Shown: positions 35,851-48,085, counted from the stretch's first letter. The stretch is DNA of 64,000 bases from Sabellastarte sp. h YS-2021 (GCA_964017235.1 OZ024935.1:88441052-88505051); one strand, 5' to 3'. The notes: a model not told the origin generated them from the letters alone. Translations and numbers: made by a program.

Positions 35851-37070
35851 GCATTTACTCATTTTGAGTAGGTGAGGAATTAGCTACGGATCTGAAAATT
35901 CACTAATTGAAAGCTCTCCCAAAAGTAGGTGAATGAGTTATTTGAGAAAAATTAGCTATCTGCAATACTTTTAGAGATAATTAGCATTTACTCATTTTGA
36001 GTAGGTGAGTAATTAGCTACGGATCCGAAACTTCACCATGTAAAAGCTCTCCCAAAAGTAGGTGAATGAGTTATTTGAGAAAAATTGGGTATCTGCAATA
36101 CTTTTAGAGATAATTAGCATTTACTCACTTTGAGTAGGTGAGTAATTAGCTACGGGTCTGAAACTTCACCAAGTGAAAGCTCTCCCAAAAGTAGGTGAAT
36201 GAGTTATTTGAGAAAAATTCGGTATCCGCAATACTTTTACAGATAATTAGCATTTACTCATTTTGAGTAGGTGAGTAATTAGCTACGGGTCTGAAACTTC
36301 ACCAAGTGAAACCTCTCAAAAAAGTAGGTGAATGAGTTATTTGATAAAAATTGGGTATCCACAATACTTTTACAGATAATTAGCATTTACTCATTTTGAG
36401 TAGTTGAGTAATTACCTACGTGTCCGTGAAAGCTCTCCCAAAAGTAGATGAATGAGTTATTTGAGAAAAATTGGCTATCTGCAATACTTTTAGAGATATT
36501 TAGCATTTACTCACTTTGAGTAGGTAAGTAATTAGCTACGGGTCCGAAACTTCACCATGTGAAAGCTCTCCCAAAAGTAGGTGAATGAGTTATTTGAGAA
36601 AAATTAGCTATCTGCAATACTTTTAGAGATAATTAGCATTTACTCATTTTGAGTAGGTGAGTAATTAGCTACGGGCCCGAAACTTCACCATGTGAAAGCT
36701 CAACAAAATACTCTAAATGCAATAGTTTTCAAGTTATAAGTGATTTACTCAACAGTGATAACGTAAAAGCAGGTATTACTCAGCTATGCCATGAGCTACA
36801 GGTCCGAAATTTTACTATGTTATAGCTGACCCAAAAGTAGCTGAATAACATATTTATACGAAATTCTCTCAATGCAATAATTTTCAAGTTACAAGTGATT
36901 TTACTCATGGAAGTTACTGAAAAGCCCAAAAGTAGCTATTACTCACTTAGCTATTGAGATAGAGACCGTAGTTACTCACCATGTTGTAGCTATGACAAAA
37001 GTAACTGAATAACATATTTTAAGAAAATGCTCTAAATGCAACACTTTTCAAGTTATAAGCGATTTAGTGC
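35851..37070 (+). repeat. 133-bp tandem array with diverged tail
   Basis: TAGCATTTACTCATTTTGAG occurs every 133 bp (about 35850, 35984, 36117, 36250, 36383), then after a 13-bp deletion at 36503 and 36635. Each unit has a TACTCATTTTGAGTA palindrome. Three diverged units with CAAGTTATAAGTGATTT follow from 36700. Confidence 0.9.
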
Positions 37071-37094
37071 ATGATTTAAAAAAAAAAAAAAAAA

Positions 37095-39030
37095 TTCAAA
37101 ATGGCCGCCATTTTTGGTGAGACAAAATTTTTTGAAAATTGGCATGGCTATCCTGCAAAGATACCCTGTGGGTCAAAAATTTCATCAAAATCACTCTATC
37201 TAGTACGGTTTTCCAGATATAAGCATTTTTGTGTTTTGCAATTTTTGTGAAAAATTCGAAAATTCAAAATGGCCGCCATTTTTGGTAAGACAAAATTTTT
37301 TTGAAAATTGACATAAGTATTCCACAGAGATACCCCTGTGGGTCAAAAATTTCGTCGAAAACGCTCTATCTAGCACGATTTTCGAGATATAAGTATTTTT
37401 GTGAAAAATTTGAAAATTCAAAATGGCCGCCATTTTTGGTGAGACAAAATTTTTTTTGAAAATTGGCATGACTACTCCACAGAGATACCCTGCGGGTCAA
37501 AAATTTCGTCGAAATCGCTCTATCTAGCACAGTTTTCGAGATATAAGCATTTTTGTGCTTTGCAATTTTTAGTGAAAAATTCGAAAATTCAAAATGGCCG
37601 CCATTTTTGACGAGACAAAAATTTTTTGAAAATTGGCATAAGTACTCTGGAGAGATACCCTGCGGCTCAAAAATTTCGTCGAAATCGCTCTATCTAGCAC
37701 GATTTTGTAGATATAAGCATTTTTGTGCTTTGCATTTTTTAGTGAAAAATTCGAAAATTCAAAATGGCTGCCATTTTTGGCGAGACAAAAATTTTTTGAA
37801 AATTAGCATAATTACTCCGCAGAGATACCCTGTGGGTCAAAAATTTCATCAAAATCGCTCTATCTAGCACGGTTTTCGAGATATAAGCATTTTTGTGTTT
37901 TGCAATTTTTGTGAAAAATTCGAAAATTCAAAATGGCGCCATTTTTGGTGAGACAAAAATTTTTTGACAATTGGCATAAGTACTCCGCAGAGATACCTTG
38001 TGGGTCAAAAATTTCGTCGAAATCGCTCTATCTAGCATGGTTTTGGAGATATAAGCATTTTTTGTGTTTTGCAATTTTTGTGAAAAATTCGAAAATTCAA
38101 AATGGCCGCCATTTTTGGTGAGACAAAATTTTTTTGAAAATTGGCATAATTACTCCGCAGAGATACCCTGTGGGTCAAAAATTTCATCGAAATCGCTCTA
38201 TCTAGCACAGTTTTCGAGATATAAGCATTTTTGTGTTTTGCAATTTTTGTGAAAAATTCGAAAATTCAAAATGGCCGCCATTTTTGGTGAGACAAAAATT
38301 TTTTGAAAATTGGCATAAGTACTCCGCAGAGATACCCTGTGGGTCAAAAATTTTGTCGAAATCGCTCTATCTAGCACAGTTTTCGAGATATAAGCATTTT
38401 TGTGCTTTGCAAAAAATTTTTTCAAAATTGGCATAATTACTCCGCAGAGATACCCTGTGGGTCAAAAATTTCGTCGAAATCGCTCTATCTAGCATGGTTT
38501 TCGAGATATAAGCATTTTTTGTGTTTTGCAATTTTTGTGAAAAATTCGAAAATTCAAAATGGCCGCCATTTTTGGTGAGACAAAAATTTTTTGACAATTG
38601 GCATAAGTATTCCACAGACATACCCTGTGGGTCAAAAATTTCGTCGAAATCGCTCTATCTAGTATGGTTTTGGAGATATAAGCATTTTTTGTGTTTTGCA
38701 ATTTTTGTGAAAAATTCGAAAATTCAAAATGGCCGCCATTTTTGGTGAGACAAAAATTTTTTGAAAATTGGCATAAGTACTCCGTAGAGATACCCTGTGG
38801 GTCAAAAATTTTGTCGAAATCGCTCTATCTAGCACAGTTTTCGAGATATAAGCATTTTTGTGCTTTACATTTTTTAGTGAAAAATTCGAAAATTCAAAAT
38901 GGCTGCCATTTTTGGTGAGACAAAAATTTTTTGAAAATTGGCATAAGTACTCAGCAGAGATACCCTGTGGGTAAAAAATTTCATCGAAATCGCTCTATCT
39001 AGCACGGTTTTCGAGATATAAGCATTTTTG
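37095..39030 (+). repeat. 170-bp satellite, about 11 units
   Basis: AAAATGGCCGCCATTTTTGG recurs at 37101, 37269, 37423, 37594, 37764, 37933, 38102, 38271, 38559, 38729 and 38899, usually 169-171 bp apart, with one partial unit near 38400. Each unit contains GGTCAAAAATTTCGTCG, CGCTCTATCTAGCACGG and CGAGATATAAGCATTTTT. The short open frames are satellite artefacts. Confidence 0.93.
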
Positions 39031-39417
39031 TGTTTTCCTTATTTGGAAAATTCGTAATGTTTAATTAATCATTAATTACTCGACCATTTCTTAACCAATC
39101 AATGCCAAATCTAATGATTTCCAGATTTTAATACAATGAATGTATTTGCCAAGTTTCAGGTGAATTGATAAAATCCCTTTCAAGTTATCATCCGGACAAG
39201 CTTACCCATCGAAAAAAGACATTTTTGGTCATGTGACCTCTCTGATTGGTTGAAATGTCACTGCAGCATATTCAAAAAAATTCCCCAAGGCTACTGCATA
39301 AACCTGCCAAATTTGAAAAGAATCCGCCTAACGGTTACAGAGTTATAAGGAAAACAAAACGCGGAGCCGGCAGAGCCGGTGGAGCCGGCGGAGCCTGAAG
39401 GTCTCCCATACACAAAC

Positions 39418-39439
39418 AAGCGTCCCGCAAGGGACGCTT
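39418..39439 (+). other. Terminal hairpin AAGCGTCCC/GGGACGCTT
   Basis: Perfect 9-bp stem with a 4-nt loop, followed by AAATACA flank. It marks the right end of the 35361 element. Confidence 0.75.
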
Positions 39440-39440
39440 A

Positions 39441-40530
39441 AATACAAATACATCCAGCTAGAACCTCAAACTGCAATTAGGGATAAAGTACGACAAAAAA
39501 GGCTTACATTATTTTGTAATCAGTACTTCAAAGTGGCCAAAATTGGGTTTTTTTTCCGGACAAAACCTATGTTTTCCAGGACAGATAAAACTTATCTAGC
39601 AGATAAGTTACTTTAAAGTTACTTTAAACAATGTAGAAAGTATACAGGATCATTGCTAATCATTTAAACACTTAAAACAAAAACAGTGAATACTACTTTA
39701 ATATTTTAAATCATTCAGGGTAAAAAGGCAGAATAAAAATATCAAGTGACAAGAGTGTGAAACTGAGAGACTGACATTATAGGAAGAGGATATAAGTAAA
39801 AGCAATAGCTACCTAATATTTTTTTTTATTTCAAATAACTCTTACATTCATTCCAAGATAGGAACAACATTGAGAAGAATTTCAAACGCTTTCCAATATG
39901 GCGGCCAACGAGAGAAGAAGGATGAATTACCAAACGGCACTGCTATGGTACATACTAAACCACAGACTCGGACAAATCCAAATGTCCATTATTCTCGGTT
40001 GTTGTCTGGAGTCCTGCAGCCTCCAGAGTCCCACATGGGAAGCTATTGTAGCGCAATAAAATCGAATCTTTAATACTACAAAATGAGAGATAAATAGTTC
40101 AAAGTTTTTAAACTTGCCCTTAATGATTGAAACACATGCAAATAATTTAATACCAATGAATTCAACTATTAAGAAAAACGGTAAAAGTCAAATTAACAGT
40201 TAATAGTTCACCACAGCAATAAACATATAAGCAAGAACTTCACCAGTCTTGTACTCCAGTTCCCAGTCCCTGTCTGATCATGACCAATGTACCACTACTC
40301 AAACTGCCTCCACCTCAGTCTTATGCCTCACATAAAGCTTGGCCACTGAGGCCACTTCCCATGACAAGAGAGACTCCTCCTGGCTCCTGGTGAGATGTGA
40401 AACCAATGGGGCGGTATTGGCGAGTAACAGCAGAAAGTATGTAAATGTGAAGGTTAACATTAGCTGCAGGTGTCTCACTTATCACGATGATACTCTCTAC
40501 ACACACCAGAAGAAATGATGGAAGGTGAGT
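39441..40530. other. Stretch without recognisable gene
   Basis: No supported exon. The short open frame at 39870-40073 has no similarity that I recognise. Confidence 0.4.
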
Positions 40531-40531
40531 G

Positions 40532-40620
40532 CGGACGAGCCCCCAAAATGTCACAGGACCAGGTTTCCAGGGGACTTGAACCCATGACCTCTAACTCATG
40601 AGGTGAGCTATAAGGGAAAT
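40532..40620 (-). other. tRNA-like patch next to a tRNA-Pro primer-site-like sequence
   Basis: On the minus strand, GGGTTCAAGTCCC (a perfect B-box/T-arm) is preceded by an AGCTC...GAGTT D-arm but has no anticodon arm between them. Just downstream, TGGGGGCTCGTCCG (40532-40545) matches the primer-binding sequence used by retroelements primed with tRNA-Pro, following ...TGACA. It could be a SINE fragment, an LTR edge plus primer site, or both by chance. Confidence 0.3.
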
Positions 40621-40659
40621 CCCTACTAGCCAAGCCAATAGTAGTGACTTTATCATATT

Positions 40660-41396
40660 TTGGGTTCCGTCAAACATTACCCCAGTTTGACCCGTAAGGG
40701 AGGGCTGGGGGGTACATCTGATTTGCTTTCAGATTGCATATAGTTCCCTATTGCCTCCCAATACACCACGACATGTACTTACAAAGTGTCGACCTTGTAC
40801 ACCTTACCAATTCCAATAAATAGCGCAGACAAGATTTTAAAACTTGTTGTTACTATGACAAGTTCAAAGGTCAAACCAAGATCATGCCATGATGTTGCAC
40901 ACCTACAACCCCTAAGCAATGTCCCTATCAAGTGTTAACTTCCTACACCTAACAGTTTCTGAGATATAGCCTGGATAAGATTTTATAGGTCAAGGTCACT
41001 ACGACAAGGTCAAACTTCTCCCATGTGGTATATAAGTGTCAAAATGGTTAGAATCTCACTACTAAGGGTGGTATTCAAGGGAGACAATATTAGATGGGTT
41101 GTAAACAATGTTTTGTTGAAAACGTAGCACAAAAAAGCAACATAAAATTTAAAAAGATCACGGTGGAGTTCAACATGGCAAGGCCCTTTTTAATGTAAAA
41201 AATGTAACGGCTGGTACTTTGGACATTGTGAAATGACATTTAACACAGAAATCACTGATGTGTAACATAAAGGAAAACAGATACTGGCTTCAAAAAAGTT
41301 GTTTCACAGCTTCACTAATAAAGGTGGGGCAACTAAACATGAACACAAATAAGTGGCCTTTTCAAGGGACTCTTAATTAATGAAATAACTCTGACT
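40660..41396 (+). mobile_element. Short satellite-bearing element (two units), hairpin at left
   Basis: The left part TACCCCAG...CTGGGGGGTA forms a hairpin (about 40679-40713). Two degenerate units of the AAGGTCACTACGACAAGGTC family follow (40830-41030), then a tail similar to 5485-5632 ending CCTTTTCAAGGGACTCTTAA. It looks like a low-copy-number relative of the 50046 and 3070 elements. Confidence 0.45.
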
Positions 41397-42259
41397 CACT
41401 GTAGTGCAAGAGAGCATATACCACTATACCATCTTGTAGGTAAGGAGAAAGTAGCTGAACAACAAATTTTAACAACGTACTCTAAATGCAGTAGTTTTAG
41501 AGGTAGAAGCTATTTACTCAAATTAGCTAAAAGTGCTATTACTCACTTACTTTAGCCCAAAGTCCAGAAAACCTAAAACAATTTTGAAGGACAACAAATC
41601 CATTAAGACAAGTAATAAACCAACACAGTGTAAATGCAATAGTTATAGAGAAATCTCATTGATACACTAATGAACGAAGCCCTGCGCACAATACAGAGGG
41701 TGCATTTTATAATTTCCTTTACAAGTTAAAGCCAAGTGGGAAATAATAAATCGTAGATAGTGAGTGTGGTTTGGGAATTCATAATAATATCACATCGTGG
41801 ATTAAAATGTATGTCACATGTGTAATATCTATCTCACAAATGTAAAAATCCATCATAATACATCCACAAATAAATCCACTTCTTGGATGGTGTGTACTGA
41901 AAAAAAGTATAATATTATTTAGTGATAAATTTGAATTTTATATCACCCCAGCAGCAACTGTCGTATTCAAACCGAAAAACAATGCCAAAAAAAATCAAGT
42001 CTGCAGTGGCAACATTTTGTAACCACATGGCCAATGAGACCTTAGATATTTTGTCGGGGGTGGGGGGGTGGGGGGTGTTACAGGTGGTATGAATACTTTA
42101 TCTTTGATTCTGACTTTGAAACAGAACACTCTTAAGTCCTTGTACGTGTTCTACATATTCACTGAGTTAATTCTTCTGGTCACAATAATGTGTTCTCACA
42201 AAAGCACACATAAAATATTGTTAATAAAGTAAAACAACTGCTTGTTCACAGTCACGTGC
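41397..42259. other. Mixed remnant sequence, no gene
   Basis: One to two degenerate 133-bp-type units (AAGTAGCTGAACAACA, 41450-41560), then AT-rich sequence and a G-rich tract at 42056-42078. Confidence 0.4.
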
Positions 42260-43470
42260 CAAATATAACTAAAGGATCGCTTGCAAAACCAAGCGATGGT
42301 TTTTGCATGGTGCCGACCAGTAAAGCAATTGTCCATTGGATAGGATGTATTAATGCAGTAAAAAATGGCAGTTTAATCATGTAAGAAAGGTTTTTGTGAG
42401 TGAAATGTTTGTTGAAACTTGGAAGGCTAGTGTTCAGACATACCATGTGGATCAAGAATTTTGCCGAATTCGCTCTATCTGGCATGGTTTTCAAGATACA
42501 AGCATTTTTGTGTTTTGCAATTTTTACAAAAAATTTGAAAATTCAAAATGGCCGCCACTTTTGGCGAGACAAAAATTTTTTAAAAAATCAAGATGGCTAC
42601 TCTGTAGGGATACCCTATGGCTCAAAAATTTCATCGAAATCGCTCTATCTAGCACGGTTATCGAGATATAAGCATTTTTTGTGTTTTGAAATTTTTGCGA
42701 AAAATTCAAAAATTCAAAATGGCCGCCATTTTTTAGCGAGACAAAACTTTTTGAGAAAATTCAGATGGCTACTCTGCAGAGATACCCTGTGGGTCAAAAA
42801 ATTTATTGAATTGGCTCTATCTTGTACAATTTTCAAGATACAAGCATTTTTATGTTTTGCAATTTTTGCAAAAAATTTGAAAATTTAAAATGGTGGCCAT
42901 TTTTGGCGAGACAAAATGTTTTTGTAAATCCATATGGCTACTCTGCAGAGATACCCTGAGGATCAAAAATTTTGTCGAATTGGCTCTATCTTGCACAGTT
43001 TTTGAGATATAAGCATTTTTATGTTTTGCAATTTTTGTGCAAAAATTCAAAATGGCCGCCATTTTTGGTGAGACAAAATTTTTGCAAAAATGTATTCGTT
43101 AATCTGCAGAAATTCCCTGGGGGCCAAAAATTTCGTCAAAATCACTCTATCTAACACGGTTTTCATTTTGCGAAAAATTTTAAAATTCAAAATCTAATGA
43201 TTTCAAGATTTTAATAGTATGAATGTATTTGACAAGTTCCAGGTGAATAGATAAAATCCCTTTTAAGTTTTGGTCATGTGACCTCTCTGATTGGTTGAAA
43301 TATCACTGCAGCAAAATAAAAAAGTTCCCCAGGACGACTGGATACACCTGCCAAATTTGAAAAGAATCCGGCCAATGGTCACAGAATTATAAGGAAAACA
43401 AAACGCGGAGCCGGGGGGGGGCCTGATTTCCTCCCATAGACAAACAAGCGTCCCTTGTGTTACACTTAAA
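42260..43470 (+). mobile_element. Satellite-bearing element, diverged copy of the 35361 family
   Basis: It starts TATAACTAAAGGATCGCTT, as in the 35361 copy, with a hairpin ATCGCTT...AAGCGAT. Four 170-bp-type units follow (ATGG boxes at 42548, 42719, 42890 and 43052), then the same tail (GTCATGTGACCTCTCTGATT; ACAAAACGCGGAGCCGG), ending in a degraded AAGCGTCCC hairpin near 43445-43467. It lacks the 133-bp array. Confidence 0.6.
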
Positions 43471-43657
43471 TAGAGTTAAAAAGATCATTAAGAAATGTAA
43501 CCTTACATGTATCTATATATATGACAGAAATATAAACATCAAAGCAAGCATATTTTTATATATTATATACCTAAAAGTTTACAAGAAGTCCACAAAATAT
43601 GTATGTATTTGAGCAAGCAATAATTGAAGGGTATCATAATTATACATGGTTCTAGTA

Positions 43658-44402
43658 TTATTCTAAAGTGGCTATTGTGCAGTTGCCCAAAACAAAGTTT
43701 TCACCACTGAATTTTTGGATCAGGACAATGCAAGATACAATTGGAGCACAGTCTCTGTACACTTCATACAAAAATCCCCCAAATTCTTCTTTTTCTCTAG
43801 TCTGGGGTTCTATCACTGTGTGTCTTTGGCAGTCGAAAATGTAAAGAGCCCGTCCATCCTCTCTACAGATGGCACTGATGACCTTGTACTTCCCCATTTT
43901 ATAGAAAAGAAGAATTTCGCCAACCTGCAGAGTCATCAAACAATTCACTAGAACCTGCCCACTTTCACGATCAAAATTATAATGCTGTTCATCTTTAATG
44001 CTACGGTCTAAATGACTGTTCAACAACATGATTTCTTTAGTTTCTAACTGAGGTGGAACTTTAGCTGAGCCAAAGTTTAACGAGTAAATGTCAATACCTT
44101 CCTGGATAGAGGAGAAAACCATTTCAAAAACTTCATCTGTAAGATACTCAACGTTTGGGTAATAACTTTGCATCAGTAGTTGTGCTGCGGGGGCTTTGAG
44201 CATCTTATCTGCAAAGAGCACAGCAATGATGCCACAGGCATTAGGTTGGCCAGGTTGACTTTGAAGGCCAGAGGCAGAAACATCCCTATGAAGTCTGTAA
44301 ATGACTTTGGATGTATATCCTGTTCCAAAGGTATGAACATCTGTGAGTACCGTTACCCGTTGTATATCAATTGGTTCCATAAATCCTAAAAAATGACTGC
44401 TT
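43658..44402 (-). CDS. Host gene, last exon: C-terminal domain, possible papain-like (deubiquitinase-like) fold
   Basis: An acceptor ATATTTGCAG precedes the exon; one base completes a codon split by the previous exon, then 247 codons run to a stop at 43658-43660. Do not start the protein at the internal Met (44380): seven in-frame residues precede it and join the upstream exon. The domain has a Cys at the start of a predicted helix (QPNACGIIAVLF) and, about 134 residues later, an Asp and His in a strand context (YIFDCQRHTVI). Cys...Asp...His order fits papain-like peptidases such as OTU and the herpesvirus-tegument-type USP fold, but the spacing Asp-x3-His is not canonical. I do not recognise a named family. 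No frame damage, in contrast with all retroelement ORFs around it. Confidence 0.8.
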
Positions 44403-45936
44403 CTGCAAATATTAAAAAAAAGATATGTAAACTAGAAAAAGGTTTTTGAGGACAAAATCATAAAAAGTCCCAATAAATTTACAAAATAGAAAGTATTAAA
44501 GTTTAAAGAAAGGGAAAAGAGGAAATAGTGTGCTGTTGAAAATTTCTCAAACAGAAGTAATCATCACAGAAACAAGTTTGCAAAGTTACAGTTAAATAGT
44601 ACACAGTGGAACAGATATTGCACAATGATGTGTCTGAGGAAAAACATACATTGTAATTCAAACGACAATACACAGTTTGCACACAGAGACACACAGGACA
44701 TCTTGCATAATTACACAATGGAGCTCTGTGTGTGTTGAAAATTATAAAGTAAAGCAAAGTTCATCTAATTATGAGAGATATAATTGCATTTATAGAGGGA
44801 AAATCAAAATAATTTAAATGTGACTTAATTATGGTTCCATTGATTTGAAATGGACTGTGTAGACATTTTAATGTGGCTTATAAACATGAGAAACAGGGTC
44901 GAGATATCTTAAATACTGTCTCATATAAATAGATTACATGCAAATACAAGAGCGAAAAAGGTTGTCTCTGTCTTGTAACCTTGCCAAAATGAAAAATTCC
45001 CACCATTGGGTGGTCACTTCTCAGTTAATATTATACCTATGGTCTGAAAATTCATAAAACGCAGACCACAAAAGAGGCAAACAACTTATTTTAACCTAGA
45101 AATGCACATGTTAATTTAAATAGATCTACAAGAAATATTTACAGTTGGAATTGTTTTATTAAATGTGAAAAAAAAAATTTAAAATGGGTTGAAGTTCTGT
45201 GTCCAGTACAGAGAAAGTACTGCATATATATATGTCTAAACTTGTGGTGGGAGATAGAAACTTTAAAAGTGTAGCCCACCACCTGGGGATATAGCATTGG
45301 ACACCACGATTTACAGAAGGGGTGTAACAACATAAAGATCAGGAGACTTTCAGTACAGACAGTGTAGGTTATGTAAAGGTGTAGGAGAAATAATACTTAA
45401 ATGAGAGAAATTGTATGTAAAGATAAAGTATGACAATAAGTCATGTATAAGCATGTGGAAATATTTTTCCACACCTAATGTATATTAAGGTCATAAATGG
45501 GTAAACAGCGCCCACTAATAAGGGAGATATTCAAGGGAGACTATTATCCAGTTGGAGTGGCATTAGTGGTGAGGAAACTTGACCAAAAACAAATACGCAC
45601 CCTGTTCAAGGCATGCTTAATTACTATAAAACTACACATTCTATAAATTGAGCTTACTCTTTTAACCTAACTTTAAAATGACATTTACAGTAAAGTAACA
45701 TATAGACAAGAATAGTATGAGCAAACTCTGTAGTAATAATATGCAATGACCCAATCAAATTTTACACAATACATTTGCAAATTCAGCCACTATAACCAAT
45801 TGTCAAGATATCAAATTTGCAAAAGAGCAAAATTCACAGAGTAATGAAAAAAGAGTGGTCAATCAGGAATAGTTTTGTTATGTTACTTGTTGTTAGTTTT
45901 ATATAATGCAGCTCACTCAAGCTCATGTCAACATAC
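44403..45936. other. Intron of the host gene (1.5 kb)
   Basis: Bounded by GTATGT donor and TTTGCAG acceptor on the minus strand. Contains the solo repeat end at 45420-45624. Cysteine-rich short frames here show no splice support. Confidence 0.6.
45420..45624 (+). repeat. Solo 3' end of a hairpin-terminated element
   Basis: TAATAAGGGAGATATTCAAGGGAGA... to ...CCTGTTCAAGGCATGCTTAATTA matches the last 150 bp of the 3070 element (5485-5635) but without any satellite unit. Confidence 0.6.
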
Positions 45937-46244
45937 TTATCTTGCCCAGGTTGTTGTATTTGACCTTGAACTGGATAATCCGATTTTGGAATAGATGACT
46001 GGCAACTTTGCACATTCTCTCCCTTGGATTCAGTTGAAGTTCTTTTGGCCCTTATGGACTCTTTTCTTTTTTTCAAATCTTGGACTCCATTCTCCAGTGA
46101 ATTGTCTCTCTCTGTTACAGTTCTTGATTGACTTGCTGTTGGATGCAGACTTAGCTCTTGACTGGCTGACCATGACTTTGGTGGAACTTTAGCTGCTTGC
46201 TCTGCCATGCAAGTTGTACAGGCTTCTTCACCGCAATCACAAAC
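45937..46244 (-). CDS. Host gene exon: cysteine cluster and basic polar linker
   Basis: Acceptor CACCTCTAG and donor GTATGT bound 308 nt, phase 0 in and phase 2 out, which exactly matches the next exon. The exon opens with VCDCGEEACTTC, a CxCx5CxxC cluster that could bind one zinc, and continues as a Ser/Gln/Lys-rich linker with DLKKRKESIRAKR, a possible nuclear-localisation-like basic stretch. It is likely disordered. A reading that begins at the Met after the cysteine cluster would lose the cluster. Confidence 0.72.
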
Positions 46245-47085
46245 CTAGAGGTGCAGTTATACTTAGATTATATTGTTGAGGTTGTAGTGGTACAGTTGGT
46301 ATGCACAAGCCTAAAATAACAAAGGTCAAAGTTGATGGTTTTATATCCCGTACAAGAACCAGGATCATATTTGTACAGGACCTCAGCATTGTCATTTGTG
46401 GAAGATGTAACTACATTAAGGTGACACCCTGTGATTAGGTGCCAAACCTATTGGGCCACTGAGGACCTCTTTTAATTTCAAAGGACATCTATTCAAAAAC
46501 TCACTGGCACAATTAACCTGAACTAGGAGAGATGGCAATAATTAATGGATTCTAGTTTACAGTGTATGATCTTGGTTACTTTTGCCTCCACAACAAAATG
46601 TGGTGTGTCATGTACAATGTGTTAAATTTAAAAGTGATTTTGAGCCAACATGGAAATTTTGAGTAGCTTACAGTCTTCACCTTGTAATGGCAATTGAGTG
46701 TCAGTAGAGGTTTAGCATTTACATGGCTTTTGCAGGTCTCCAGTTAGTTTGGATTATAATCAAGAGGGATTTTACCAATTTACTCTGGATGCCTTTATTG
46801 AAAAGGATAAGTAGGGCATTACAGAACATCTCATTTGGTACAAATGGAGGATTGTTGTAGATTGGTTCATAAAACTACCATTCTACCTGTTATAACAATC
46901 AAGAAATTTTTGTTCATGTTTCAGGTTTATGTAAGAAGCATCTCTTACTGTGACACAAAATTTAATAAAGTCACAATATTTTACAAAGCATGCCTTACTC
47001 TTATATTTTTAAGTCTGAACTGGCAAGTTATATTTTTATAAAAAAAAAAGAAATACACATATTTAGCTTTTCTACATTTACTGAC

Positions 47086-47130
47086 CTTCCATTTGTCTAA
47101 AATATCTTCTTGTATGTGGTTTTCATTTGC
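47086..47130 (-). CDS. Host gene, 45-nt exon
   Basis: Acceptor TTTTTACTTCAG and donor GTCAGT bound 15 codons in phase 0 at both ends: ANENHIQEDILDKWK. The amphipathic composition fits continuation of a coiled coil. The exon is too short to be found as an open frame. Confidence 0.62.
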
Positions 47131-47349
47131 CTGAAGTAAAAATGAAATACATTTACTTTGTCACAATTATGAATTCAGGCAGTTTGGAACAGGCTGTATC
47201 ACATATTAGTGCCTGGTATTCTTTAATTATAGATTTCCACTGTCCACAGTTCATAGAACTGAAAACTCTTGCAATTATTATTCAATACAAACAACATACA
47301 TATACAATCAACCTGTGATCAACTATTTGAAGGAACTTGCTAGGCAACA

Positions 47350-47480
47350 TACCAGGGGCTGATTTCACTGAAGAACTTAAACTAAGTCACTTTATTGACT
47401 AAGTCAGGGACTTAAATCTAAGACTTTGGTCTTAGCTATGTCTGGGACTTAAAATAGATTTCACAAAGGTGACCCAGCTA
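47350..47480. repeat. Short relative of the TTAAG/TIR repeat
   Basis: ATTTCACTGAAGAACTTAAACTAAG and GACTTAAAATAGATTTCAC are inverted relatives, similar in word content to the 24005 TIR element. It lies in an intron of the host gene. Confidence 0.35.
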
Positions 47481-47933
47481 AGTTCTTGCTTATCAAATAA
47501 CCACAGTGGTTTTGTGTGTCATGTGACCTTTTATATCTATTCAAAATATAATACTGGTGTCACATATCCTTCATTTGATGTATTTTATCTTAGGATAAGG
47601 GCTGTTTTGAAATGGAAAACCTTATTGCCACATATAAACTTCCCAAAGACTACTTTAGTGAGGTGTTCTGTGTAATTATACTTTATTTACAGCCATTTCA
47701 AATTTTGAAATATATATTGTGTATTCTTTCTAGGACCTTCCGGTCACTGTATTCAGTGCATTCACTGCATTGTATATACATTTTTGTAGAATCTTCTATA
47801 ATTTCTAGTATATAAAACGTTGAAAACCTGGTCACAGCAGTTTTTCTGAAGTTGGTGTGGTACATTAACTGCTATACTGTTATATACATTTTGTGGCAAA
47901 CTCTTGTTGGGAGCAAACTGGTTATGTGTGTAG

Positions 47934-48085
47934 ATCTATCAGAAAGTGGATCTGCTGAATTTTGGATATTGTTTACATCTGGATATATTATGTGGATCTA
48001 TCAGAGTGGATTTGCTGCACTTTGGATATTCTTTGTATCTGGATACAATTTGTGGATCTATCAGAGATTGGATTTGCTGTTTATT
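47934..48085. repeat. 60-bp tandem repeat, about 2.5 copies
   Basis: GATCTATCAGA...TGGATTTGCTG...TTGGATATT recurs at about 47934, 47993 and 48053. An inverted copy of its first 37 bp is at 49627-49665 (reverse complement AAGTGGATCTGCTGAATTTT). Confidence 0.75.

Larger units (their letters stand above)
35361..39440 (+). mobile_element. 4-kb satellite-bearing, hairpin-terminated element (Helitron-like candidate, copy 2)
   Basis: It starts TATAACTAGAGGATTGCTT inside a CAAATA tract and ends with a 9-bp hairpin AAGCGTCCC-GCAA-GGGACGCTT (39418-39439), after which the CAAATA tract resumes. AAAGCGTCCC also occurs near the left end (35416), a subterminal inverted match to the right hairpin arm. Inside are a 133-bp array, a 170-bp array and a unique tail with GTCATGTGACC and a GGAGCCGGCAGAGCC run. 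There is no transposase. Confidence 0.55.

Noticed and set aside
37200..38918. Overlapping frames with KFFENWHKYS-type repeated peptides
   Set aside because: Translation of the 170-bp satellite (170 is not a multiple of three, so frames break each unit).
39870..40073. 67-codon plus-strand frame containing ATATGGCGGCC
   Set aside because: No recognisable domain or exon borders.
40321..40554. 78-codon minus-strand frame next to the primer-like site
   Set aside because: Position could suggest a gag leader, but the sequence shows no retroviral or gypsy motif.
44503..44757. Cys-rich minus-strand frame (CPVCLC, CNICS)
   Set aside because: Lies inside an intron of the host gene, lacks fitting acceptor and donor sites, and the Cys spacing matches no zinc module I know.
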